DNA of 9,075 nt, taken from assembly GCA_021129915.1 (NCBI GenBank), contig JAJOKI010000111.1, positions 1 to 9,075 of the forward strand. The letters run 5' to 3'. Source of the DNA: Methanocellales archaeon (GTDB lineage Archaea; Halobacteriota; UBA148; JAJOKI01). The notes below the pieces were generated by a model. The model worked only from the letters and a program-made list of their open reading frames with translations, did no database searches and was not told where the DNA came from. The number at the start of each line of letters is the position of its first letter. Position 1 is the first letter of the stretch. Below are positions 1 to 6,608 of this stretch, one piece after another. The translations under genes were made by a program, and so were the position numbers.

Positions 1-7
1 TCCTCAT
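1..7 (-). CDS. Possible first codons of the next ribosomal-protein gene (partial)
   Basis: After the S28e stop the minus strand reads AGGAAG, three bases, then ATG AGG A and leaves the window. The ATG at 7-5 could start the next gene. In many Euryarchaeota S28e is followed by L24e (rpl24e) and nucleoside diphosphate kinase, so L24e is the natural guess, but two codons cannot identify a protein. Alternatively the GAGGA in these bases is itself the Shine-Dalgarno sequence of a gene starting just outside the window. Confidence 0.25.
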
Positions 8-17
8 AATCTTCCTA

Positions 18-227
18 TTATCGCGTCATTAGTTTCTTGTCCTCTCGTGTAGTCTCCAACAGCATAAGAACATCACCTATACATACTGGTCCGATGCAGT
101 TGCGGGTTATTATTCTGCCCTTGTTGCTGCCCTCGAGAATGCGGCACTTAATCTGAGTAGCCTCTCCATGCATTCCCGTTCTTCCGAGTATCTCTATGAT
201 TTCCGCAGGGACGCCTTCATCTGTCAT
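18..227 (-). CDS. rps28e: 30S ribosomal protein S28e
   Basis: Small-subunit ribosomal protein S28e, found in archaea and eukaryotes and absent from bacteria; a small OB-fold-like protein of the 30S head. The 69-residue product has the usual family length. The core is conserved: [19 protein letters not shown] (residues 15-33), KGRIITRN (36-43) and [12 protein letters not shown] (51-62). The ATG start at 227 is preceded by GAAGGT, which overlaps the stop codon of the L7Ae gene, and only ten bases separate the two genes. They are therefore almost certainly cotranscribed and probably translationally coupled. Three cysteines (28, 44, 49) are more than I would expect in a hyperthermophile's version, but this is only an impression. 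Identification is by direct recognition of the conserved core. Confidence 0.95.
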   Translation of the reverse strand: MTDEGVPAEIIEILGRTGMHGEATQIKCRILEGSNKGRIITRNCIGPVCIGDVLMLLETTREDKKLMTR

Positions 228-237
228 TGGATTACCT

Positions 238-606
238 TCACTTTTTTAGTGCATTTAATTTTTTGACTATCTCTTCTATGAGCTCTTCAGCTTTGCCAGC
301 TTCTATGACCGCCGATGTGGCGCAACCCACACTCAAACCAGACGCAGCCCCAACCTCATCCTGTTTTTTGATGTAGATATAGGGGGCGTTCTTTTCCTCG
401 CAGAGAGGCGGAATATGTGCGACGACCTCTTCTGGTTGGACGTCTTCTCCGATTAAAACAAGCAATGCAACGCCGCGCTCAATTGCTTTCGTGACCTCAT
501 TCGTGCCCTTTTTTATCTTCCCAGTATCTCTTGCCAGTTCCAACGCTTCCAACGCTTTATTTTCCAACTCGGCTGGAACCTCAAATTTAACATATTTCGC
601 AGTCAT
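238..606 (-). CDS. rpl7ae: 50S ribosomal protein L7Ae (kink-turn binding protein)
   Basis: L7Ae binds kink-turns in 23S rRNA and is also the core protein of archaeal box C/D and H/ACA sRNPs and of RNase P. The RNA-binding signature [14 protein letters not shown] is at residues 32-45, with N36 and E37 the residues that normally contact the sheared G-A pairs. [20 protein letters not shown] follows at 50-69, and loop 9 ([10 protein letters not shown]) at 90-99. A start at 651 would add 15 residues ([15 protein letters not shown]) not typical of the family and would translate through the probable leader. I chose the ATG at 606, which gives the usual length of about 122 residues, begins [11 protein letters not shown] as expected, and follows the purine-rich sequence AAGGGG at 620-615. 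It is first in a short r-protein operon with S28e ten bases downstream. Its leader may be bound by its own product (see 619-648). Confidence 0.95.
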   Translation of the reverse strand: MTAKYVKFEVPAELENKALEALELARDTGKIKKGTNEVTKAIERGVALLVLIGEDVQPEEVVAHIPPLCEEKNAPYIYIKKQDEVGAASGLSVGCATSAVIEAGKAEELIEEIVKKLNALKK

Positions 607-618
607 CCTATTTTCCCC

Positions 619-648
619 TTTCTGGGCATATATAAGCCCTTCACCAAT
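619..648 (-). promoter_or_regulatory. Candidate kink-turn/hairpin in the L7Ae leader
   Basis: Read on the minus strand, a four-base-pair stem GGGC (639-636) / GCCC (627-624) with an eight-base A/T loop is flanked on the 5' side by GGT-GA-A and on the 3' side by A-GA. This gives a three-base bulge, possible tandem G-A pairs and an A-A pair beside the stem, which is the arrangement of a kink-turn. The 3' GA directly precedes AAGGGG, the likely ribosome binding site of the L7Ae gene. L7Ae repression of its own mRNA through a leader kink-turn has been reported in Sulfolobus acidocaldarius. The outer stem here is only two A-U pairs (TT at 647-646 with AA at 620-619), so the match is incomplete and could be chance. 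Confidence 0.3.
624..639. repeat. 16-bp near-perfect palindrome GGGC-TTATATAT-GCCC
   Basis: GGGC and GCCC arms flank TATATA, and the 16 bases are self-complementary except for one mismatched pair next to the arms. The A/T core resembles an archaeal TATA box and lies 18 to 33 bases upstream of the chosen L7Ae start. It could act as a TATA element giving a nearly leaderless mRNA, as an operator, or as an RNA hairpin. The sequence alone cannot separate these roles. Confidence 0.45.
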
Positions 649-683
649 CATCGTCTGTAAGTGACATTGTAATATTCCATCAA

Positions 684-696
684 TATGTTTAAAGGT
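684..696 (-). promoter_or_regulatory. Candidate TATA box for the L7Ae-S28e operon
   Basis: The minus strand reads ACCTTTAAACATA just downstream of the gltX stop codon (704-702). TTTAAACA is a reasonable match to the archaeal TTTAWATA element. Initiation about 25 bases downstream would fall near 660-665, giving a leader of roughly 55 bases that contains the hairpin at 624-639. Nothing at the end of gltX looks like a strong terminator (no oligo-T run on the minus strand here), so readthrough from gltX is also possible. The TATATA at 629-634 is a competing candidate. Confidence 0.35.
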
Positions 697-701
697 TGTG
701 C

Positions 702-2387
702 TTATTTATGCGCAAAATATGCTCGTATAATGTCGTCCACGGAGTCGATCCTTACAAATCCGAATCGCTCGAACTGGACGACGTTGTTCAACTCCGATTT
801 GACGTCTTTTTCGCCAACGCCCTCATACACGCCGTCCGGAGCTAAGACCTTTACCTCTACTCCATCGATGGGCGCCCAGTGGATAATAGCGGCACCTTTT
901 TTGGCAAGGTCATCTCCGGTGTATCTCGCCTTTAGTGGTTTCAGGCTCATAATCTGGATGTTGTATAACTCCTTGAGTCGTATTCGGTCACCTGCCGTTA
1001 ATGTGGCAGCATCATCCTGACATATCAAAACCTCTCCATCGACTAAAATCTCCCTGAAACCCCGGTCTATGTTAGGGTGCAGCGGTGCCTTTGCCACGGT
1101 CGACGGCGCGTTTTCAATCGTTAAATGGGCTGGAGTGTGGACGAAGAAATATCGATTTGCCGAGGGGTCAACGATCTTTCTGTTCTCGGCATATAGCGTA
1201 TCCATGCTGATAGCGATATCAGTCTCGGTTACCCCCATCTTTATCATGAAATTTCTGATCGCTTCTGCCTGAATGCCTCGCCTTCTTAGGGCGCGTACCG
1301 TCGGCAATCTTGGATCGTCCCACTGCGCATATATTCCATTCTGGATGCCTTTTTTTATCTCGCTGGTGCTGAATTTGCCAATCCCGTGGATTTTAATGCG
1401 TCCCCAGTGTGATGTTTTGGGATATTTCCATCCCAAATATTCATAGATGAACTTTTGCCTTTTCTCGCTGTCTATCAGGTCTTTTCCCCTTATTATGTGC
1501 GTTATTCCCAGCAGGTGGTCTTCTATTGCCGACTCAAAATCGAGCATCGGCCAGACAGCGTATTTGTCGCCGACGCGAGGATGTCCCTCCTTGACGATTC
1601 TGAAGGCAACCCAGTCGCGCAGGGCAGGGTCCTTGTGTTTAATATCGGTTTTAATCCGCAAAACCGCCTCTTTTTCACCATACTTTCCACCCAACATTGC
1701 TCCCCAATGCTCAAGGTTGGTTTTGACACCTTGTTCCCTGTGTGGACACGCTTCTTTGATATCTTTAAGCCGCTTGAATTCGCTTTGACTGCAGAAACAG
1801 ACATACGCCTTGCCCATCTTTATCAATTGTTCAGCATACGCGTAATATTTGTCAATCCTATCCGATGCTATCACGACTCGATCTGGTTTGGCACCCATCC
1901 ACTCACAATCTTCGAGATGCCAGTCATATGCCTCCAGCATCGGTTTTTTTACCTTGGGATCGGTGTCGTCGAACCTGAGGATAAATTTGCCGTTGTACAT
2001 CTTTGCATACTCATGATTCACGATGATTCCGCGAGCGTTTCCTATCGTAGGGGGTCCATTGGGATTGGGAGCGATTCGCATCACCACTTCCTCATCGACA
2101 TCCAATGCTGGAAGTTTCCGCTCCTTCACTTTTTTTTCATGCAACGCTTCTATCAATTCCGGCGCGATCTGTTGGAGTTTGGACAGGCGCTCTTCTGCGC
2201 TCATTTTGTCGATGTCGTCGAGCACTGCCTGTATTAATGGCATGACTTTGCGTGCACTCTGGCGGAGTTCGGGGTGTGCCCCTATCATCTTTCCCATTAC
2301 CGAACTTGCCTTTGGGGTGGAGTCATATTTGATAGCGTTCTGCAGCGCGTATTTTTGTATAAAGCTATTAATATCTGATTTTTTCAT
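702..2387 (-). CDS. gltX: Glutamyl-tRNA synthetase, archaeal type
   Basis: Class I aminoacyl-tRNA synthetase that charges tRNA-Glu. Archaeal members often also charge tRNA-Gln, which is later amidated. Residues 1-100 form the helical N-terminal extension of archaeal/eukaryotic enzymes. The Rossmann catalytic domain starts at [17 protein letters not shown] (104-120), where the HIGH motif is the divergent TIGN (114-117). FDDTDP (139-144) follows, and KFSTS (338-342) takes the place of KMSKS. C197, C199, C214 and H216 could bind zinc (CxC...CPHR). After about residue 405 comes the beta-barrel anticodon-binding region typical of the archaeal/GlnRS-like form. The 561-residue length is normal for archaea. 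The ATG at 2387 has AGGGAT just upstream. A 64-base gap with a small hairpin separates it from the prenyl synthase gene, so it could be the last gene of the long operon or have its own weak promoter. Confidence 0.95.
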   Translation of the reverse strand: MKKSDINSFIQKYALQNAIKYDSTPKASSVMGKMIGAHPELRQSARKVMPLIQAVLDDIDKMSAEERLSKLQQIAPELIEALHEKKVKERKLPALDVDEEVVMRIAPNPNGPPTIGNARGIIVNHEYAKMYNGKFILRFDDTDPKVKKPMLEAYDWHLEDCEWMGAKPDRVVIASDRIDKYYAYAEQLIKMGKAYVCFCSQSEFKRLKDIKEACPHREQGVKTNLEHWGAMLGGKYGEKEAVLRIKTDIKHKDPALRDWVAFRIVKEGHPRVGDKYAVWPMLDFESAIEDHLLGITHIIRGKDLIDSEKRQKFIYEYLGWKYPKTSHWGRIKIHGIGKFSTSEIKKGIQNGIYAQWDDPRLPTVRALRRRGIQAEAIRNFMIKMGVTETDIAISMDTLYAENRKIVDPSANRYFFVHTPAHLTIENAPSTVAKAPLHPNIDRGFREILVDGEVLICQDDAATLTAGDRIRLKELYNIQIMSLKPLKARYTGDDLAKKGAAIIHWAPIDGVEVKVLAPDGVYEGVGEKDVKSELNNVVQFERFGFVRIDSVDDIIRAYFAHK

Positions 2388-2427
2388 CTAATCCCTAACA
2401 TATTCTATAACTGCCACACAATAATGA

Positions 2428-2448
2428 TTTGCCGAAGAGGCGGCCAAA
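2428..2448 (-). repeat. Intercistronic hairpin between prenyl synthase gene and gltX
   Basis: In the 64-base gap (2388-2451) the minus strand has GCCG-CCTCTT-CGGC, extended by TTT/AAA if one G is bulged, giving about seven base pairs. It is not followed by a T run, so it does not look like a terminator. It begins three bases past the synthase stop codon and could mark an RNA-processing site or protect a 3' end. A chance hairpin of this size is quite possible. The rest of the gap holds no convincing TATA box. Confidence 0.35.
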
Positions 2449-2451
2449 TTC

Positions 2452-3414
2452 TTAGTATGTGCGTGTCACCATATACTCTGCCAGCTCTTTTAGAAGCTCT
2501 TTTGCTCTGGAATCTGGCAGTATCTCCAGTTTAGCTTTCCCCTCTCTAACCAGCTGATGCGCCTTTTTCATCGCGTAGTCTATCGATCCGGACTCATGGA
2601 GCTTTTGTACTACTGCATCTATCTCTTCCTCGGATGCCCCTCTCGTGAGATGCTCTAATTCAACTCCCTTTTTGAGTGCATGTATTGCAATCAACGTCTT
2701 TTTACCCTCTATGAGGTCGCTGCCCCTATTCTTTCCAAGCCGCTCCTTGGGAGTGAGGAGGTCAAGGACGTCATCGCGTATCTGAAATCCAAGCCCGGTC
2801 GTTCTGCCTACCTCCCAGAGTGCATCCGCCTCCTCTTCAGTACAACCGCTGAGGATTCCCCCGATCAAAGTGGATGCCGCAAACAGGACAGCGGTCTTTT
2901 TCTCGACCATTTCCATATAATCCGCTTCGGAGACCTCGGCAGACCTCACGAACGTCATATCCAGCCATTGCCCCTCACATATATCTGCACAGGTGTTCGC
3001 AAGAACTTTCAGACATTGCACGATACGATTGGAATCAGCGTCAACGCTTCCGAGGATCTCGAATGCCTTTGAATAGAGCGTATCCCCTGCGAGTATCGCT
3101 GCTGGCAATCCCCATTTCACATGAACTGCAGGGGCTCCCCGCCGTATGGTATCCTGGTCCATGATATCATCGTGGATGAGTGTGAAAGTATGGACCAATT
3201 CGATGGAAAATGCAGCAGGCAACACTTTATTTATATCGCCATTGACCGACTCGGCCGCGAGGATTAGCATAGCAGGACGAAGCCGTTTTCCTCCGACATC
3301 CATCAGGTGCCTGGAGGCAAGATACAACTCCTTTGGTCGCGTAATTGGCAGTAATTGATCGACTATCTTATCGATCATCTGTCCTCTTTTCTGGAGCTCA
3401 TCGATTGTATGCAT
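2452..3414 (-). CDS. idsA: Short-chain isoprenyl diphosphate synthase (GGPP/FPP synthase)
   Basis: Trans-prenyltransferase that condenses DMAPP with IPP to make FPP and GGPP, the precursors of archaeal ether-lipid side chains. The 320-residue protein has GGKRLRP (41-47), the first aspartate-rich motif DDIMD (82-86), RRG (91-93), GDTL (110-113), GKKT (237-240) and the second motif DDVLD (214-218). The fifth residue before DDIMD is Phe77. An aromatic residue at this position limits product length in archaeal type I GGPP synthases, consistent with a C20 or mixed C15/C20 product. The frame is open to 3516, which would add 34 residues overlapping the RNase J gene. The ATG at 3414 is better because GAGGT (3425-3421) lies seven bases upstream and the protein then begins as the family does. 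RNase J ends ten bases upstream, so it belongs to the same operon. The exact chain length made cannot be read from sequence. Confidence 0.93.
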   Translation of the reverse strand: MHTIDELQKRGQMIDKIVDQLLPITRPKELYLASRHLMDVGGKRLRPAMLILAAESVNGDINKVLPAAFSIELVHTFTLIHDDIMDQDTIRRGAPAVHVKWGLPAAILAGDTLYSKAFEILGSVDADSNRIVQCLKVLANTCADICEGQWLDMTFVRSAEVSEADYMEMVEKKTAVLFAASTLIGGILSGCTEEEADALWEVGRTTGLGFQIRDDVLDLLTPKERLGKNRGSDLIEGKKTLIAIHALKKGVELEHLTRGASEEEIDAVVQKLHESGSIDYAMKKAHQLVREGKAKLEILPDSRAKELLKELAEYMVTRTY

Positions 3415-3424
3415 CGTATAACCT

Positions 3425-4765
3425 CTATTCAAGAGTAAGTTCCTGTCCGTTTCGCAGGATGTGCACGGTATCGCCCAATACATACCCAACTTTTTCAGCC
3501 AACTCTGCATAGGCACTGGTCATCTCGAGGTTGCCGTGTGTTGGTATGACGTGACTCGGGTTGATCATTCTGAGCAGTTCCCAGTGGTCTTCTTTAGAGG
3601 CATGTCCAGAAACGTGCACGTTATCATATATTCTGGCGCCCCTCATCTGCAATTTCGTCTCAACCGCGTATCGGTTTGCTATGTTGGATGGGTTTGGTAT
3701 TGTATTGGCTGAGAATATTACCTTATCTCCATCTTCGACAGTGTAGGGCGTCGAGCCGTTGGCGATCCTGGTGAGTATTGCATTCGGCTCGCCTTGGTGA
3801 CCGGTAACTATTGGCAGGTATTTGTCCTTGCCGTCAGTCATCACACGATTGAACATCTTGTCGATGGACTTTCTATCTCCGAACATCTCAAGTTCACTAG
3901 GAAGGTCTACATATCCCATTCGCTGTGCGGACCCAAAATACTCATCCATTGACCTGCCCATCAGAAGTGGACGGCGACCCATCTCGATAGCGGCATCGGC
4001 AATTGTTTTAATACGTGCGATATGTGATGAGAATGTGGTAACTAAGAAACCGGATTCGGTCTCCTCGGTGCCGAGCAGCACGTCTCTGACCAACTCACGT
4101 GCAACTCGCTCTGATGGTGTTTTCCCGGATCTTTGGACATTGGCGCTCTCGACGACCAAGGCTATCACGTCCTCTTTGCCCAATCTTTTCAATCGTTTGA
4201 AGTCAGGTGGTTCCCCGAGAGTTGGTGTCCTGTCTAGTTTAAAGTCGTTTGCGTAAAGCACTATGCCATCTGGCGTATGAAGTGCGGCGAACACACAGTC
4301 TATAATGCTGTGTTGAACCCGGATAAATTCCACTGACAGATCGGGCGTAATCTGAAATGTATCCCCGGCCATCAGAGTACATAGTTTGTTCTTTGTGCCA
4401 AATTTTCGTTCTGCTTTTGTAAGCTTTGATATCAGTTCGATTGTAAATGGCGTGCCTATAATCGGGGCGTTGTATCGATGTGCTAATTTTGATATGGCAC
4501 CTATGTGGTCTAGATGGCCATGTGTACATACGATTGCCCGGACGTCGCCCTCTACATTGCTCATTATTGTATCATCCGGGATGGCGTCCATCTTGATAAG
4601 GTCTAACGAATGCATTTTTTCCGTCGCCACATCTTCGTGAATCTGCACCCGATCCAATTTGAGCCCCATATCCAGTATTACGATATCAGTTCCAACTCGT
4701 ATTGCAGTCATGTTTCTTCCTACTTCGTCATATCCTCCAACTGCGATTACTCCTATACTTTTCAT
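3425..4765 (-). CDS. rnj: RNase J family 5'-3' exoribonuclease (metallo-beta-lactamase/beta-CASP)
   Basis: Archaeal RNase J, a zinc-dependent nuclease that degrades RNA from the 5' end. The metallo-beta-lactamase core shows GGYDEVGRNMTAI (10-22), THGHLDHIGA (81-90; H82, H84, D86, H87 are metal ligands), H152 in QHSIID and D174 in ANDFKLD. The beta-CASP domain includes TTFSSHIARI (243-252) and VTGHQGEPNAI (320-330). VSGHAS (385-390) and IPTHGN (407-412) follow. At 446 residues it lacks the longer C-terminal domain of bacterial RNase J, as archaeal members usually do. The ATG at 4765 directly abuts the stop codon of the IPP isomerase gene (TAA-ATG) and GGAGG lies at 4776-4772, so the two are likely coupled. 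Its place between two isoprenoid genes reflects operon packing; no isoprenoid role is implied. An endonuclease activity cannot be excluded. Confidence 0.92.
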   Translation of the reverse strand: MKSIGVIAVGGYDEVGRNMTAIRVGTDIVILDMGLKLDRVQIHEDVATEKMHSLDLIKMDAIPDDTIMSNVEGDVRAIVCTHGHLDHIGAISKLAHRYNAPIIGTPFTIELISKLTKAERKFGTKNKLCTLMAGDTFQITPDLSVEFIRVQHSIIDCVFAALHTPDGIVLYANDFKLDRTPTLGEPPDFKRLKRLGKEDVIALVVESANVQRSGKTPSERVARELVRDVLLGTEETESGFLVTTFSSHIARIKTIADAAIEMGRRPLLMGRSMDEYFGSAQRMGYVDLPSELEMFGDRKSIDKMFNRVMTDGKDKYLPIVTGHQGEPNAILTRIANGSTPYTVEDGDKVIFSANTIPNPSNIANRYAVETKLQMRGARIYDNVHVSGHASKEDHWELLRMINPSHVIPTHGNLEMTSAYAELAEKVGYVLGDTVHILRNGQELTLE

Positions 4766-5839
4766 TTAATTCCTCCATTGTATCTTGAAAAATCCGCGTT
4801 GCTCCAGGATTTCTCTGGTCTTTCCAGTTATCACGATCTGGGCGCTTCCCATATCGGTAACCGAGCGACATCCTGTCAGAAACGCCGCGGTTCTCAACTC
4901 TTCGGTCATGATTTTTAATTTATCTACTATCTCCTGTTTCCCCTTTCTGGCAGGTACTATCAATGGTAGCGCGGTGCTGCACAGCGATGCACCTAATGCC
5001 AGACACTTTGCCATATCTATTCCCGTGCGCACACCGCCCGTAGCAACGATCGGGATGCCAACAGACGACTCGACGATGCTTATCGGCGTGGGAATGCCCC
5101 AATCCCAGAACGTCTTGCCCAGATGTTTTAACAATTTATCACCTTCTGCTCTTGCCCGGCATACTTCCACCGCGGCAAAACTCGTCCCTCCACGCCCACT
5201 GACATCTATTGCAGAAACTCCAGCCTTTTTGAGGGCAATTGCAACATCATGCGATATTCCGGCGCCGGTTTCCTTTACCATCACGGGAACACTTGATTGG
5301 GCACATATCTCTTTGATTGTATCTAAACAGCCGCTTGCATCTGTGTCTCCCTCTGGCTGGATTGCCTCCTGCAGGAAGTTCAGATGAATCGCCACGGCGT
5401 CTGCATCGACCATTTCGATCGTTTTCTCGATGCCCTCGATTCCATATTCCTTTAATTGAGGCACACCTACATTTGCATATATAAAGGCGCTGGGCGCGAC
5501 ATCTCTGACGACTCGAAATGACTCCTCCTGTTTTGGATCTTCAACTGCAGCTCTTTGACTGCCGACGCCCATTCCAATCCCAAGCTCTTCGGCAGCACCA
5601 GCCAGCGCAGCGTTTATGTCCTTGGTATCGGGATGCCCCCCTGTCATGGATGCGATCAGAATCGGCGCATTCAAATGCTTGCCGAGAAAATCAACGCTCA
5701 AGTTGATCTTATTTTTGTCAATCTCCGGCAGCGCTTTATGGACTAATGTGACATCCCCAAATCCCCCTCCCTTTGATTCCACATCCTCTTCGGTGCATAA
5801 TCGTAGATGTTCGATTTTTCTTTTAGAGGTTTGTTCCAT
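4766..5839 (-). CDS. fni: Isopentenyl-diphosphate delta-isomerase, type 2 (FMN-dependent)
   Basis: Interconverts IPP and DMAPP with reduced FMN and Mg2+, in a TIM-barrel fold unrelated to type 1 isomerases. The 357-residue protein begins MEQTSKRKIEHLRL as the family does. It has the substrate/flavin loops MTGGH (65-69) and GSQRAA (93-98), HLNFLQE (152-158, including the catalytic Gln157 and Mg-binding Glu158 by family analogy), VKETGAG (188-194), GRGGTS (215-220) and the phosphate-binding GGVRTG (268-273). The frame is open to an ATG at 5881 that lacks a ribosome binding site. I chose the ATG at 5839, with AGGAG at 5852-5848 eight bases upstream. That start lies inside the end of the IPK gene and gives a 17-base overlap, suggesting coupling of two consecutive pathway steps. 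FMN reduction partners are not in the window. Confidence 0.95.
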   Translation of the reverse strand: MEQTSKRKIEHLRLCTEEDVESKGGGFGDVTLVHKALPEIDKNKINLSVDFLGKHLNAPILIASMTGGHPDTKDINAALAGAAEELGIGMGVGSQRAAVEDPKQEESFRVVRDVAPSAFIYANVGVPQLKEYGIEGIEKTIEMVDADAVAIHLNFLQEAIQPEGDTDASGCLDTIKEICAQSSVPVMVKETGAGISHDVAIALKKAGVSAIDVSGRGGTSFAAVEVCRARAEGDKLLKHLGKTFWDWGIPTPISIVESSVGIPIVATGGVRTGIDMAKCLALGASLCSTALPLIVPARKGKQEIVDKLKIMTEELRTAAFLTGCRSVTDMGSAQIVITGKTREILEQRGFFKIQWRN

Positions 5840-6608
5840 GTCGTTCGCTCCTGATAATCGTTCCAAAATTTTCCTTGCCATTTAAGAAATTAGCGATATT
5901 TCCCATTTTTGATGCATTGAATACATGAGAAGAGATGTTGTCATCCGTCAATTTTATCAATTCATTTACCTTTCCCAACATTCCACCTGTGACGTCAATG
6001 CCAGAGGACCCGCTTAATAATGCCCTTACATCATTAAACGTTTTTGGAGTGATTGTGGGTATTACTCTGTTGCCATCCATCACTCCATCGACATCAGTTC
6101 CAACTCCTACTCTCCTAACACCCAAGTGGCGTGCCAAGTGGACGACTATCTGATCGCCTGACAGTATTGAGATGCTCCAGGCAGTATCCATCACTACATC
6201 GCCATGAAGTACGGGGATAGTTCCATTTTCAAGCATCAGTTCGATATGACATATCATCATCTCGCTCAATCTGCCGGCATGTGATATTGCGCAGCTCAGC
6301 GGATGCACGGGTACAGCGGCAACGCCATTTTCAACCAATCTTTTGATAAGCTCTCTATTAAGCTCCTTTACTATTTCGTGTGTTAATGCGACTTCTATAA
6401 AATTGCGCTTTCCTGACACATCCAATCCGAATTTTTTCGCCTGGGGATGCCCAAATGAGCCGGCGCCATGGACTATAATCAGACCTTTCACGTTGGCAGA
6501 GGCGATATCTCCTGCTACACGGTCAATTTCATTGACGTTCAGGCATTTCTCTCTGGTTTTATCGGTCAAGACACTTCCACCGACCTTTAGTATTATGCGA
6601 TCGCTCAT
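5823..6608 (-). CDS. ipk: Isopentenyl phosphate kinase
   Basis: Amino acid kinase family enzyme that phosphorylates isopentenyl phosphate with ATP to give IPP. The 261-residue protein has the N-terminal lysine/glycine loop ILKVGGS (6-12, Lys8), HGAGSFGHPQA (47-57) with His54 at the position of the substrate-binding histidine that marks IPK among amino acid kinases, HGDVVMD (135-141), SGDQ (150-153), GTDVDGVMD (170-178) and DVTGGMLGK (205-213). The ATG at 6608 overlaps the mevalonate kinase stop as ATGA, a classic coupling arrangement. A GTG four codons earlier (6620) is possible but less likely. The gene implies a mevalonate route in which decarboxylation precedes the second phosphorylation. 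Acetylglutamate or uridylate kinase is excluded by the HGAGSFGH motif and the neighbours. Confidence 0.95.
   Translation of the reverse strand: MSDRIILKVGGSVLTDKTREKCLNVNEIDRVAGDIASANVKGLIIVHGAGSFGHPQAKKFGLDVSGKRNFIEVALTHEIVKELNRELIKRLVENGVAAVPVHPLSCAISHAGRLSEMMICHIELMLENGTIPVLHGDVVMDTAWSISILSGDQIVVHLARHLGVRRVGVGTDVDGVMDGNRVIPTITPKTFNDVRALLSGSSGIDVTGGMLGKVNELIKLTDDNISSHVFNASKMGNIANFLNGKENFGTIIRSERHGTNL

Noticed and set aside
607..651. Upstream ATG at 651 as the start of L7Ae.
   Set aside because: It adds 15 atypical residues and reads through the leader hairpin; the ATG at 606 has a ribosome binding site and gives the family length.
1455..2237. 260-codon open frame on the plus strand opposite gltX.
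   Set aside because: It lies wholly antisense to a clearly recognisable GluRS, its translation has no family motif and is rich in residues expected from reversed codons, and no ribosome binding or promoter signal supports it.
2399..2412. A/T-rich TTATAGAATATG before gltX as a TATA box.
   Set aside because: Transcription would start at or inside the gltX coding region, and the match is poor.
3415..3516. 34-residue N-terminal extension of the prenyl synthase.
   Set aside because: It overlaps the RNase J C terminus, has no similarity to the family, and the ATG at 3414 has GAGGT at the right distance.
4785..5387. 200-codon plus-strand open frame opposite the IPP isomerase gene.
   Set aside because: It mirrors a conserved enzyme gene in a complementary frame, with no recognisable domains.
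5840..5881. Upstream ATG at 5881 for the IPP isomerase.
   Set aside because: No Shine-Dalgarno sequence, and the added residues are not family-like; AGGAG supports the ATG at 5839.
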